In this document: in pieces, positions 1 to 8,276 of the stretch
How the letters are laid out: each line of letters starts with the position of its first letter
How positions within the stretch are numbered: the stretch's first letter is position 1
NCBI GenBank assembly: GCA_036270095.1
Contig: DATBDE010000096.1
Coordinates: forward strand, 14,150-78,149
Direction: 5' to 3'
Source: DATBDE01 sp036270095
Lineage (GTDB): Bacteria > Actinomycetota > Thermoleophilia > Solirubrobacterales > Solirubrobacteraceae
Length of the DNA stretch: 64,000 bases
Made by a program: the position numbers and the translations under genes
The notes under the pieces: model-generated
What the model was told of the DNA's origin: nothing
Seen by the model: the letters and a program-made list of their open reading frames with translations, nothing else
Database searches by the model: none

Positions 1-42
1 CTCGAGGGCAAGTTCGGGTCCGAGAACGGGGACAAGCAGTAG
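1..42 (+). CDS. C-terminal end of an unidentified protein (partial)
   Basis: The first 42 bases read as an open frame ending LEGKFGSENGDKQ and a TAG stop. The gene begins outside the window, so only a hydrophilic 13-residue tail is visible and no family can be assigned. It runs towards the phaB gene, whose 3' end is about 100 bases away. The two are separated by the heptad-repeat structure at 51-139. Confidence 0.4.
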   Translation, partial: LEGKFGSENGDKQ

Positions 43-50
43 GGCGTCGG

Positions 51-139
51 GGGCTTTGGGCTTTGGGCTTTGGGCTTTGGGCGAGCGTCCCTCGCCTTTC
101 CCAACGCCCAACGCCCAACGCCCAACGAGTCCAACGCCC
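51..139. repeat. Opposed heptad repeats, G-quadruplex/imperfect hairpin between convergent genes
   Basis: Five GGG runs spaced by CTTT (51-53, 58-60, 65-67, 72-74, 79-81) are followed 18 bases later by four perfect CCCAACG repeats (100-127) and a partial copy. Each array alone fits an intramolecular quadruplex motif, the first on the plus strand and the second on the minus strand. The arrays can also pair with each other with about one T-C mismatch per heptad. Lying between two tail-to-tail genes, it may act as a bidirectional terminator; that role is inferred. Confidence 0.6.
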
Positions 140-140
140 G

Positions 141-950
141 TTACGCCCCGGCCATCTCCATGCCGCCGTTGACACCCCAGACCTGCCCGGTGATGTAGCC
201 GGAGGCGTCGGCGCACAGGAAGTGCACGACGCGGGCGACCTCGTCGGGCTGGCCCAGCCGCCCGAGCGGGATCTGCTTGCGGATCCCATCCAGCACCTTC
301 TCGGGCACGGACTCGAGCATGTCGGTCTCGATGAAGCCCGGGGCGACGGCGTTGACGGTCACGTCGGCGCACTTCTTGGCTGCCTCGCGGGCCATGGTCA
401 TGGTCAGGCCGAACAGCCCGCTCTTGGACGCGGCGTAGTTCGCCTGCCCGATGTTGCCGCGCTGGCCGATGATCGAGGAGATGTTCACGATCCGGCCATG
501 CTCCTGCTCGACCATGTGCGGCAGCGCCGCCTTGGACATGAAGAACGCGCCCGAGAGGTTGACGGCGAGCACCTTGTACCAGTCCTCGTCGTCCATCTTC
601 AGCACCGGCTTGTCGATCGTGATGCCGGCGTTGTTGACCAGCACGTCGAGCCGGCCGTAGCGCTTGTGCACCTCGTCGACCACGCGGCGGCAGTCATCGG
701 CCGAACCGATGTTGCCCTGGTGCACGGAGCCCTCGATGCCCTGCTCGAGCAGCTCGGCCAGGAAGCCCTCGGCCTGCTCCTTGTTGCGGCTGTAGCCGGC
801 GGCGACCGAGGCGCCCTGATTGGCCAGGCTGCGGCAGATGGCCGCCCCGATGCCACGGTTGCCGCCCGTGACGAGGGCGACGCGGCCGCTGAGCTTGCCC
901 TCGGGGGCTTGGCGTTCGGTGGCGATGGGGACCTTGTCGGTGGTGGTCAT
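141..950 (-). CDS. phaB: SDR-family acetoacetyl-CoA/3-oxoacyl reductase (PhaB/FabG-like)
   Basis: A 269-residue classical short-chain dehydrogenase/reductase. The nucleotide-binding motif TGGNRGIG is at residues 28-35, NNAG is near 106, and the catalytic YAASK is near 172, followed by the usual PGFIETDM loop. It should reduce a 3-oxoacyl-CoA or -ACP with NADPH. Placed 16 bp downstream of phaC in the same direction, its likely substrate is acetoacetyl-CoA, giving the (R)-3-hydroxybutyryl-CoA that PhaC polymerises. The family is broad, so FabG-type fatty acid synthesis cannot be excluded from sequence alone. The extra 20 residues before the Rossmann fold are unusual for FabG but common in PHA-linked homologues. 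Confidence 0.8.
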   Translation of the reverse strand: MTTTDKVPIATERQAPEGKLSGRVALVTGGNRGIGAAICRSLANQGASVAAGYSRNKEQAEGFLAELLEQGIEGSVHQGNIGSADDCRRVVDEVHKRYGRLDVLVNNAGITIDKPVLKMDDEDWYKVLAVNLSGAFFMSKAALPHMVEQEHGRIVNISSIIGQRGNIGQANYAASKSGLFGLTMTMAREAAKKCADVTVNAVAPGFIETDMLESVPEKVLDGIRKQIPLGRLGQPDEVARVVHFLCADASGYITGQVWGVNGGMEMAGA

Positions 951-966
951 GCGGTTGCTCCTCTCC

Positions 967-1995
967 TCATTGGCTGGATCGCTCGGCCAGCCAGCCGGCG
1001 AGGTCCGGCCAGATGTCCTCGCGCGCCCGTGAGCCCGCCATCAAGCCGATGTGGCCGCCGGGGCGGTCGAGGTGCGTCACGTCCTTGCTGGAGACGAGGC
1101 CGAAGATCGGCGCGGTGCCCGGCGGCGGTGCGATGTGGTCGGCGCCGGCGGTGACGACGAGCAGGTTCTGCTCGATGTCGCCAAGGTCCACGCGGCGCCC
1201 GCGCAGGCGCATGCGCCCGCGCACGAGCCGGTTCTCCTTGTACATCCACGTGTTCCACTCGCGGAACGCCCGCGACGGGAACGGCGGGTTGTCGGCCACC
1301 CACTTGGCCATGGGCTGGTAGGCCTCGGGCTTGGCCTTGCCCTCGAGCGCGCCCTCCCAGAGCTTCGCGTAGGTGTCCCAGAAGTTCGTCTTGGGCTTGA
1401 GCAGCTTGTTGGCGAAGTCGATCATCCGCCCGGGGATGGCGGGGTAGGCGTCGGCCACGAGGTCGACGTCGAAGCTGTCGCGCCCGACCCAGCCCGTGTA
1501 GCGCGAGCCCGAGGTGTCGATCGGCGTGGTCAGCAGCACGAGGTTGCGCACGACGGTGTCGCGCGCCAGCGCGCAGTGCATCGCGCACAGCGTGCCCCCG
1601 ATGCACCAGCCCAGCAACGAGACCTCGTCGGCGCCGGCCGCGCGCAGCGTCTCGCGGATGCCCCACGGCAGCTCGTCGCACGCGTAGGCCTCGAGCCCCA
1701 TGTCGGCGTCCTCGTCGTCGGGCTCGCCCCAGTCGAGCAGAAACACGTCGAAGCCCTGGTCGAGCAGGTAGGCGACGAACGAGTTGCCCCGGCGCAGGTC
1801 GAAGATCGCGGGCCGGTTGATGAGGGCGAACACGAGGAGCACGGGCACGGCATGCTCGCGGCGGTCCGAGCGGTAGCGGTAGAGCGTGACCTTGCGGTGC
1901 GTCCAGACCACGTCGCGCGGGGTCGTCCCGATCTCCGCGTCCTCGGTGGTGAGGAGGGTGTTGGCGAACTCGACCGCTGCCCGAGCGGGGTTCAT
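967..1995 (-). CDS. phaC: Class III-type polyhydroxyalkanoate synthase catalytic subunit
   Basis: The 342-residue product has the PHA synthase version of the alpha/beta hydrolase site: the lipase-box-like GWCIGG with Cys131, Asp286 in GADHIAPPP and His315 in GGHIGL. Its length fits the short catalytic subunit of class III synthases (about 350-360 residues), which need a PhaE partner. It polymerises hydroxyacyl-CoA on the granule surface. The frame stays open upstream to 2325, but the ATG at 1993-1995 was chosen because it overlaps the phaE stop as ATGA, which implies coupled translation. Order of transcription is phaE, phaC, phaB. Confidence 0.88.
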   Translation of the reverse strand: MNPARAAVEFANTLLTTEDAEIGTTPRDVVWTHRKVTLYRYRSDRREHAVPVLLVFALINRPAIFDLRRGNSFVAYLLDQGFDVFLLDWGEPDDEDADMGLEAYACDELPWGIRETLRAAGADEVSLLGWCIGGTLCAMHCALARDTVVRNLVLLTTPIDTSGSRYTGWVGRDSFDVDLVADAYPAIPGRMIDFANKLLKPKTNFWDTYAKLWEGALEGKAKPEAYQPMAKWVADNPPFPSRAFREWNTWMYKENRLVRGRMRLRGRRVDLGDIEQNLLVVTAGADHIAPPPGTAPIFGLVSSKDVTHLDRPGGHIGLMAGSRAREDIWPDLAGWLAERSSQ

Positions 1996-2297
1996 CGCGA
2001 CTGGCTGTGCGTGCGGCTGGGGGCGCCGTTGCTGCCCGCGGCCTTCTCGCGCTCGGCCCGCAGCTCGTCCTGGAGGCGCTCGACCTCCTGCAGGACCGTC
2101 TCGAGCTTGTCCTCGGTGCGGGCCAGCTGCTGGCCCAAGCGGGCCATGTCGCGGCGGCCGGCGAGGCGCAGGTTGCGAACGGCGAGGTCGCCGGCATCGG
2201 CGCCGAGCTTGGCCAGCGCCACCACGTTCTCGGTGGCCATGGCCAGCAGCTCGCCGAACGCGTTGCGCTGGACGACCTGCTCGTCCTTGTTTTCCAT
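1992..2297 (-). CDS. phaE: Small PhaE-like/phasin-like PHA synthase partner
   Basis: A 101-residue, strongly helical, charged protein beginning MENKDEQVVQRNAFGELLAM, with a probable coiled coil at roughly residues 50-85 (QQLARTEDKLETVLQEVERL). Its position directly upstream of and overlapping a class III phaC makes it the likely accessory subunit. Known PhaE proteins are usually much longer, so it could equally be a phasin-like activator. The name rests mainly on context. It is divergently arranged with the XRE regulator 36 bp away, so the shared region 2298-2333 should hold both promoters. Confidence 0.6.
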   Translation of the reverse strand: MENKDEQVVQRNAFGELLAMATENVVALAKLGADAGDLAVRNLRLAGRRDMARLGQQLARTEDKLETVLQEVERLQDELRAEREKAAGSNGAPSRTHSQSR

Positions 2298-2333
2298 GCT
2301 CTTCGACTTTCCCCGCTGCCATCATCTGTAACC

Positions 2334-2717
2334 ATGACCGCGAAGGACGGGAATCCAGCGCTCTCGCTCGGCGAGATCATCCGCCGCCAGCGCGAGCTTT
2401 CCGAGCTTTCGATGCGCCAGTTCGCCTCGATGGCGGGCATCTCCAACCCGTACCTGTCGCAGATCGAGCGCGGGCTGCGTGAGCCGTCCGAGAAGGTCAT
2501 AGAGGCGATCGCCGAAACGCTGCACACGTCGGCCGACGCGCTCTACGCGCAGGCGGGGCTCGACGACGTCGACCCCGAGGACACGACCGTGGTCGACGCC
2601 ATCGAGGCCGACCCGCGCCTGACCGCCGCGCAGCGGCGCGCGCTGGTGACGACCTACGAGGGGTTCCTGGCCGCCAACGGCGAGCCCCGCCGCCGGCGCC
2701 GCCGCGAGCGCTCGTAG
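2334..2717 (+). CDS. XRE-family transcriptional regulator of the PHA locus
   Basis: This 127-residue protein has a helix-turn-helix domain at about residues 13-67 (GEIIRRQRELSELSMRQFAS, then NPYLSQIERG). An acidic stretch and a very basic tail of arginines follow. The domain layout fits a repressor of the divergent phaECB genes, a role inferred from position. The ATG at 2334 is the first start that gives a compact protein; the frame is open further upstream inside phaE. Its last 64 bases overlap the convergent PhaC-like gene, and the arginine-rich tail is encoded in that overlap. Confidence 0.8.
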   Translation: MTAKDGNPALSLGEIIRRQRELSELSMRQFASMAGISNPYLSQIERGLREPSEKVIEAIAETLHTSADALYAQAGLDDVDPEDTTVVDAIEADPRLTAAQRRALVTTYEGFLAANGEPRRRRRRERS

Positions 2718-3832
2718 ACCTGGGCCATCAGCGGCGGCCAGTGGTCGTGCAGCGCCTCGGTGCCCATGAACAGGCCCAGGTGGCCGCCCGTCGTCGTGCG
2801 CCGGACGACGTCCGCGGCCGGGGTGGACGCATGGTCGGCCAGCGCGAAGACCTGCGGCGGCGGGGTGATGTGGTCGCCGGCGCCGCCGAGCAGGAACAGG
2901 GGCGCGTCGATGCGCCCGAGGTCAACGCGCTCGCCACCGATCTCGAGCTCGCCAGCGATCAGGGCGTTGCGCCGGAACAGGTGCTCGACGATCCACAGGT
3001 AGAACGCGCCGGGGATGGCCTGGGTGTGCTTGAACCAGTCCTCGAAGGCGACGTAGCGGGCCAGGTGCTCGGACTCGTCGAGCGCGCCGAGCAGGGCGAG
3101 CTGGCGCGAGATCTCGGCCTCGGGGTTGATGGCGATGAAGCCGCCGAGCAGGAAGCGCCCGTCCAGCACGCCGCCGCCCATCGCCACCAGCGTCCGGTAG
3201 AAGGCCGGCGGCAGCACCTGGACGTAGTCGCCGATCACCGGCTCGCCGGTCGCGAAGTCGATCGGGGCGCCGGCGATGGTCAGCGTGTTGACCCGGTCGG
3301 GGCGCAGCGCGGCCCAGATCGTGGCCAGCCAGCCGCCCTGGCAGTCGCCCACGAGGTTGACCGGGCCGCCGTCCGCGTGGTCGACGGCGGCGTCGATGAC
3401 CGCGAGGTAGTCGTCGACGGTCGTGTCCTTCGTGGCCGCGGTCGCGCCCACCCAGTCCAGCGAGAGGAGGTGCCGGAGCCCGGCGTCGCGCAGGACCGCG
3501 ATCTGGCTCTGGCGCGCCGAGTAGTCGACGATGCAGGAGTCGTGCCCGGCCTGGGGCGGGAGCACGATGGTGGGGACGACGGCGTTCGTGCCCGCGTCGC
3601 TGAAGTCGCGCACGCGCGCGATCGGGGTCTCCAGCACCACAGCGTGGTCGTGCGCCCAGCGCGGCCGGCTACGGGCATGCATGTGGCCGGTCCAGCGCAT
3701 GAGGTCCAGCGCGGCGTCGGGGCGGGCCCAGGCCTCGGCCCACCAGCGCAGGGTCCCCTCGACGGTCGCTGCCGTCGCGGTGGCGGCGGCGTCGGTGAGG
3801 CGAGGGAGCAGGTTGGGTAGGGCGTCAACCAT
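2654..3832 (-). CDS. Second PhaC-like alpha/beta hydrolase (PHA synthase or intracellular PHA hydrolase)
   Basis: A 392-residue alpha/beta hydrolase with the cysteine nucleophile elbow GDCQGG (Cys164), Asp320 in GAGDHITPPP and His351 in TTGGHLGL, the same triad arrangement as the phaC product at 967-1995. It is therefore a divergent paralogue of PHA synthase, but whether it polymerises or cleaves PHA cannot be told. The 50 residues before the core lack synthase features I recognise. Its ATG (3830-3832) overlaps the ATG of the divergent dehydrogenase gene, and its 3' end overlaps the XRE gene. The product ends in an arginine-rich tail like the XRE protein, because the two genes share GC-rich DNA there. 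Confidence 0.7.
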   Translation of the reverse strand: MVDALPNLLPRLTDAAATATAATVEGTLRWWAEAWARPDAALDLMRWTGHMHARSRPRWAHDHAVVLETPIARVRDFSDAGTNAVVPTIVLPPQAGHDSCIVDYSARQSQIAVLRDAGLRHLLSLDWVGATAATKDTTVDDYLAVIDAAVDHADGGPVNLVGDCQGGWLATIWAALRPDRVNTLTIAGAPIDFATGEPVIGDYVQVLPPAFYRTLVAMGGGVLDGRFLLGGFIAINPEAEISRQLALLGALDESEHLARYVAFEDWFKHTQAIPGAFYLWIVEHLFRRNALIAGELEIGGERVDLGRIDAPLFLLGGAGDHITPPPQVFALADHASTPAADVVRRTTTGGHLGLFMGTEALHDHWPPLMAQVYERSRRRRRRGSPLAARNPS

Positions 3833-4583
3833 GAGCAACGACCTCCGATCTCGGGCAGCGATCGTAACTGGTGCCGCCTCTGGAATCGGGCGCGCTGTGG
3901 CCCAGCGCCTGGTCGACGGCGGCGCGCAGGTGCTCGCGGTCGATCTGAAGCCCGACCCGGACGGCCCCGGCGAGCCCTTCGCCGCCGATTTGACCGAAGA
4001 GGCGGGCAACCGCGACGCCGTCGCGGCCGCCGTCGAGCGCTTCGGGGCCCTCGACACCGTCATCCCCAACGCCGGCTTCCAGCACGTCGCGCCGGTCGCC
4101 GAGTTTCCCACCGACCGCTGGAACGCACTGCTCGGGCTCCTGCTGACCAGCCCGTTCCTGCTCGCCAAGTACGCCTGGCCCGAGCTCGGGCGCAGCGACA
4201 GCGGCCGCTTCGTCTGCATCGCCTCCGTGCACGGCCTGGTGGCGTCGCCCTTCAAGGCCGGCTACGTGTCGGCCAAGCACGGCGTGCTCGGCCTGGTCAA
4301 GGTCCTGGCGCTCGAGGGCGCGGACAAGGGCATCACCGCCACCGCGGTGTGCCCGGGCTACGTGCGCACGCCCCTGGTGGAGCGCCAGATCGTCGATCAG
4401 GCCAAGGCCCACGGCATCAGCGAGGACCGCGTGCTCGAAGAGGTCATCCTCGCCCCGCACGCGGTCAAGGAGCTCATCGAGCCGTCCGAGGTGGCCGAGG
4501 TGGTCGCGTTCCTGATCGGGCCTTCGGGCAAGGCGTTCAACGGGGCGCCGGTCACCCTGGATCACGGATGGACGGCCCGCTGA
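3831..4583 (+). CDS. bdhA: D-3-hydroxybutyrate dehydrogenase (SDR family)
   Basis: A 250-residue SDR beginning directly at the Rossmann fold (VTGAASGIG near residues 13-21). Diagnostic stretches of the 3-hydroxybutyrate dehydrogenase group are present: NAGFQHVAPV, the SVHGLVASPFKAGYVSAKHG catalytic region, the PGYVRTPLVE loop and the terminal DHGWTAR. It interconverts 3-hydroxybutyrate and acetoacetate with NAD, the step that returns PHB breakdown products to central metabolism. It is the only plus-strand enzyme of the PHA locus. The ATG at 3831 shares two bases with the start of the divergent PhaC-like gene, so there is no room for a conventional leader outside that gene. Confidence 0.88.
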   Translation: MSNDLRSRAAIVTGAASGIGRAVAQRLVDGGAQVLAVDLKPDPDGPGEPFAADLTEEAGNRDAVAAAVERFGALDTVIPNAGFQHVAPVAEFPTDRWNALLGLLLTSPFLLAKYAWPELGRSDSGRFVCIASVHGLVASPFKAGYVSAKHGVLGLVKVLALEGADKGITATAVCPGYVRTPLVERQIVDQAKAHGISEDRVLEEVILAPHAVKELIEPSEVAEVVAFLIGPSGKAFNGAPVTLDHGWTAR

Positions 4584-4602
4584 GCCGCTCAGAGTCAGGC
4601 GG

Positions 4603-5397
4603 TCAGGTGGTCAGGAACTCCAGGATCGCCCGGTCGGCGGCGGGCTCGTCGGTCGGGTAGAGGTGGGCGGCGCCGGGCCACAGGCGCAGCGTCGCGCCGG
4701 GGATGAGGTCGGCCAGCAGGCGGCCGTTCTCGGGCGGCACGAGCACGTCCTCGTCGCCGTGCACGACCAGCGTGGGAGCGGCAATCGCGCTGGCGCCGGT
4801 GCCCAGCGCCCAGCTCATCGCCACCTCGAGCTGGCCGCCGTAGCCCTTGCCGGTGATCGGGTAGCGCAAGCGGCGCTGGATGTCCTCGGCGATGCGCTGC
4901 CCGGCCTGCTCGCGCGTGCGCCGGGCGTAGTTGATCGGCACCGAGACCCACGCCGCCAGCTCGGCCGTGAACGTGCCGCGGGCGCCGAGGACTTTGAGCA
5001 CGTACGCGTCGGCGGCGACATGCTCGGGGCCGCCCGGCGTGGTCGCGCCCAGCACGAGCCGGTCGACCCGGTGCGGGTGCCGCACGACGATGTCCTGGGC
5101 GATCATCCCGCCCAGCGAGATGCCGTAGACGTGGGCCTTCTCGATGCCGGCCGCGTCGAGCACGGCCATGGCGTCGTCGGCCATGAGGTCGGCGGTGTAG
5201 GGGCCGTCGGGCACGTCGCTGCGGCCCGCGCCACGGTTGTCGAAGGCGATGACCTCCAGGCCCTCGGCGAGCACCGGGATGGTCCGCCACCAGCCGGTGG
5301 CGTTCATGCCCAGGCCCATCACGAGCAGCACCGGGGCTCCAGCCCCGGTGCGCTCGTAGTACAGCTTGGTGCCGTCGGCGGCCTTGGCTTCAGCCAT
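4603..5397 (-). CDS. Alpha/beta hydrolase
   Basis: A 264-residue alpha/beta hydrolase of the small esterase/lactonase type. The oxyanion region is at GLGMNATGWW, the nucleophile elbow GISLGG carries Ser94, the acid is Asp215 or Asp217 in HGDEDVLVPP, and the base is His245 in GAAHLYP. The substrate cannot be read from the sequence. Its place between bdhA and the phasin-like gene suggests hydrolysis of a hydroxybutyrate oligomer or ester, but that is only context. It converges on bdhA with a 19-bp gap and lies 14 bp downstream of the phasin-like gene, so the two probably share a transcript. Confidence 0.75.
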   Translation of the reverse strand: MAEAKAADGTKLYYERTGAGAPVLLVMGLGMNATGWWRTIPVLAEGLEVIAFDNRGAGRSDVPDGPYTADLMADDAMAVLDAAGIEKAHVYGISLGGMIAQDIVVRHPHRVDRLVLGATTPGGPEHVAADAYVLKVLGARGTFTAELAAWVSVPINYARRTREQAGQRIAEDIQRRLRYPITGKGYGGQLEVAMSWALGTGASAIAAPTLVVHGDEDVLVPPENGRLLADLIPGATLRLWPGAAHLYPTDEPAADRAILEFLTT

Positions 5398-5411
5398 GAC
5401 GGCGGGGGAGG

Positions 5412-5654
5412 CTACTTCAGGACGCTGCGCGCGGCCGTCGTGTAGGCCTCGGCCCAGTTGCGGGTGAAGTCCGCCTGGGCGTGCGCCAGAGTCGCGATCC
5501 AGTCCACCTGGCTGGTCTTGCCGATGCGGTCCTGGTAGTCCGCGATGCTCGTCAGCGTCTTCTCGTAGGCGTCGACGTAGCTGTGGCCGGCCTTGCGGCT
5601 AGCATCGATGAAGCGGTCGCTGAAGTCGGTGGTGGTGTTCTTTGTGGTGGTCAT
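5412..5654 (-). CDS. Small phasin-like granule protein
   Basis: This 80-residue, all-helical amphipathic protein has a Thr-rich start (MTTTKNTTTDF) and a pattern seen in phasins (SYVDAYEKTLTSIADYQDRI, then TLAHAQADFTRNWAEAY). Phasins coat PHA granules and modulate their size. No catalytic motif is present and the family call rests on composition and neighbourhood. Its promoter region is a palindrome (5656-5690) in which a plausible -10 sits so close to the ATG that the mRNA would be leaderless. Confidence 0.6.
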   Translation of the reverse strand: MTTTKNTTTDFSDRFIDASRKAGHSYVDAYEKTLTSIADYQDRIGKTSQVDWIATLAHAQADFTRNWAEAYTTAARSVLK

Positions 5655-5690
5655 GCTTGCAAGTTAGCAAAGAGATCAGCTAACAGCAAG
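5655..5690 (-). promoter_or_regulatory. Palindromic promoter/operator of the phasin-like gene
   Basis: CTTGC-AA-GTTAGC (5656-5668) and GCTAAC-A-GCAAG (5679-5690) form an 11-bp inverted repeat around a 10-base centre. Read on the minus strand, TTGCTG and TAACTT are separated by 17 bases, a reasonable -35/-10 pair, and the ATG follows only six bases after the -10. The palindrome overlaps both hexamers, so it looks like a repressor site. The XRE protein at 2334 is the obvious candidate binder. The left arm could also act as a weak terminator for the degraded LuxR gene, which ends at 5676. Confidence 0.5.
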
Positions 5691-8274
5691 CGGTTTCTCC
5701 ACGCCCAGCTTGGCGTACGCGTGGCGGAGGTGCGTTTCCACCGTCTTGGTGGTGATGAACAGGGCCTCGGCGATCTCGCGGTTGCTCAGGCCCTCGGCCG
5801 CCATGGCGGTGATACGGCGCTCGCGCGGGGTCAGCGCGTCGACCCCGGACAGCGACGGCCGGCGCGGCCGGGCGCCGGCGGCCACGAGGTCGTCGCGCAC
5901 GCGCTGCTGCACCGGCGCGGCCGCGCAGCGGTGGGGCCAGGTCGAGCGCCTCGCGCAGCGGCTCGCGCGCGGCGACCCGGTGCCCGGCGGCCAGCAGCGC
6001 GGCGCCCAGGCTGGCCAGCGCCTGCTCGTGCTGGAGCCGCACCTCGCTCCCGGCCAGCACTCGACGGCCTCGCGCAGGAGCGCGATGCCGCAGTCGCCGC
6101 CCGCCAGCTCGCCCGCGGTGCGCGGCGCCAGGCCGTGCGAGAGCGGGGTGCCGAAGCGCAGCGCCTCGGCCAGGTCCTCGTCGGCCAGCGCGCGCGCCCG
6201 TTCGCGGTCGCCCAGCGCCGCGGCGGCGCGGGCCGCGCCCGAGCGCCAGGGCACGACGCCGGGCTGCGTGGCGGCGGCCTGGGCCAGGCGCACGCCGCAG
6301 GCCTCGAAGTCGCTGAGCGCGGCGGCGGCGTCGCCCTCGGCCAGGCGCACGCGCCCGCGCGCCTCCAGGTAGTCGTTGTGGGTGAACTCGTGCTCCCAGC
6401 GCTCATCGCCGCCGGGGAGCGCGAGCGCGGCCCGGGCGGCCGCGAGGTCGCCGCGCTCGACCTGACAGGCGGCCAGGGCGGTGTGCACGGCGGGGAGGGC
6501 CAGGCGCCAGCCGTAGCGGGCGGCGTCCAGGCCGACTCGGCGTCGGCGATCCCACCCACGAGGTTGCCCTGGCGGTGCAGGGCATGCGAGGCGGTGGCGA
6601 AGATCCGCACCGAGCCGCGGCGCCGCGCGTCGTCGGCGAGCAGGGTGCACAGCCGCTCGGCCTCGTCGAGGGCATCGGCGCTGATCAGGGCGATCGCGGC
6701 CAGCAAGACCACGGTGGCGCTCAGGGTCGTCGCGCCGCTCTCGCCGACGCCGGCGACCGCGGCGCGCGCCAGCGCCACCGTCTCGGCCGCGTCCTCGCCG
6801 GCCAGGCCCGTGGCCACCGCCGCGTGGGCGAGGCCGAGCCGCTCGGCTCGCGTCGTCGTGCCCGTGCCGGCACGCGCTAGCAGGGTCGCGCGCTCGTCCC
6901 CGGCCACCGCCGCGGCGGCCAGGCCACCGGCGCCGACGCGGCTGGCGCGCAGGGTCATGGCCAGCTCGGCCGCCTCCGGCATGCCGTCGAGCGCGGCCAG
7001 GCCACGGGCGAAGATGCGCGTCGCGTCGGTGTGGTGGCCGTGGTCGATCAGGGTGCGGCCGAGCGCGATGGCCGCGGCGGCCGCCTCGAGCGGCTGCTCC
7101 TGCGCCGCATCCAGCGCCGCGTCGGCCCGCTCGGCCGCGCGCTCGTCGTGCGAGCGCGCCTCGGCCAGGGCGAGGTCGCGCAACAGCGCGGCCCGGTCGG
7201 CGGCCGGGACGGAGTCGAGCATCGCGCGCCGGTACCGCGCACCCTCCTCGTGGGCGCCGCGCTGACCAGCCCGCTCGGCGGCGCGGCGCAGGGCGGGCGT
7301 GGCCCAACGCTCGGTCTCGGCCACCGCGGCGAGCACGTGCGAGGCCACGAGCTCGGGGTCGGCGTCGGCGCCGACCAGGGCCATGGCGGCGCGCTTGTGC
7401 AGGTCGGCGCGGCGGGCCGGTGGGAGATCGTCGTAGACCGCGCGGCGCGCGATCGGGTGGGCGAACCGCAGCGGCGTGCCGGGAGCGAGCAGGGCCACGC
7501 CGGCCAGGGCGTCGGCCAGGCCGGGCGCCGCGTCGCCGTCGATCGCGGCCAGGTCGGCGGCGGCGCCCAGCGGCGCCTCGTCGCCCAGCACCGCGACCGC
7601 GGCGGCGAGGGCGCCGGCCTCCGCCGGCAGGCCGGCCAGCCGCGCGAGCACCGCGGCGGCCACGGCGTCGATGGCGAGCGAGGCCACGGCGGTCGGGTCG
7701 GTGGTCCCGGACGCGCCCAGCGCCGCCACGAGCTCGCCGACGTAGGAGGGGTTGCCGCCGGTGGCCTCGGCGCAGGCGCGGCAGAGCTCGTCGCTGGCGC
7801 GCTCGTCCAGCGTGAGGCGCACGAGCGCCGAGACCGCGCGCGGGCTGAGCGGGTCCAGCCGCAGCGCCGTGGTGACGGGCGACCCGGCCAGGCGCTGCAC
7901 GAGCCGGCCCTGGCGGCGCTCGCGCTCGGGGCGCGCGGCGACCACCAGCGCGACCGGCAGCTCGTCGAGCCGCTGCAGCAGGTAGTGGAGGAAGCGCAGG
8001 CTGGGCAGGTCGGCCCAGGGGGCGTCGTCGACGGCGAGCACGACCGGCGCGCGAAGGACTGCGCCTCGTCGGGGATCCCCTCGGCGGCGGGGGCGGAGCC
8101 GAACAAGGGCGCGCTGTGGGCGGCGGCGCCGGCCAGGAGCCGCTCGCGCTCGGCCGCGTCGGCGCGCGCGACCGCGCCCGCGAACAGCTGCAGGGCTGCC
8201 GCGATCCCTGCTGCCGGACTCCCGATGGCTTCCATGCGTTGAACTCCCAGGCGCAGGCGAGTGTAACCATTCAC
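5676..8274 (-). pseudogene. Degraded LuxR-family (MalT/LAL-type) regulator
   Basis: Similarity to large ATP-binding LuxR regulators is spread over three frames. The N-terminal piece (from about 8235), the ATPase and TPR-like middle with the Walker B stretch VVLAVDDAPWAD, the later middle (HNDYLEARGRVRLAEGDA) and the C-terminal DNA-binding domain (LTPRERRITAMAAEG, then SNREIAEAL and TVETHL) require shifts near 8040, 6535, 6060 and 5940. The expected N-terminal Walker A (GxxGxGKS) is absent, and the segment that normally precedes Walker B looks deleted. It is thus truncated as well as frameshifted. Either it is a real pseudogene or the consensus is poor here. Confidence 0.75.
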
Positions 8275-8276
8275 GC

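Noticed and set aside
2654..2717. Overlap between the XRE gene and the PhaC-like gene as a sign that one stop is wrong.
   Set aside because: Both proteins have intact cores that end before the overlap, and convergent 3' overlaps recur in this window (Rrf2/cysA, serS/AKR).
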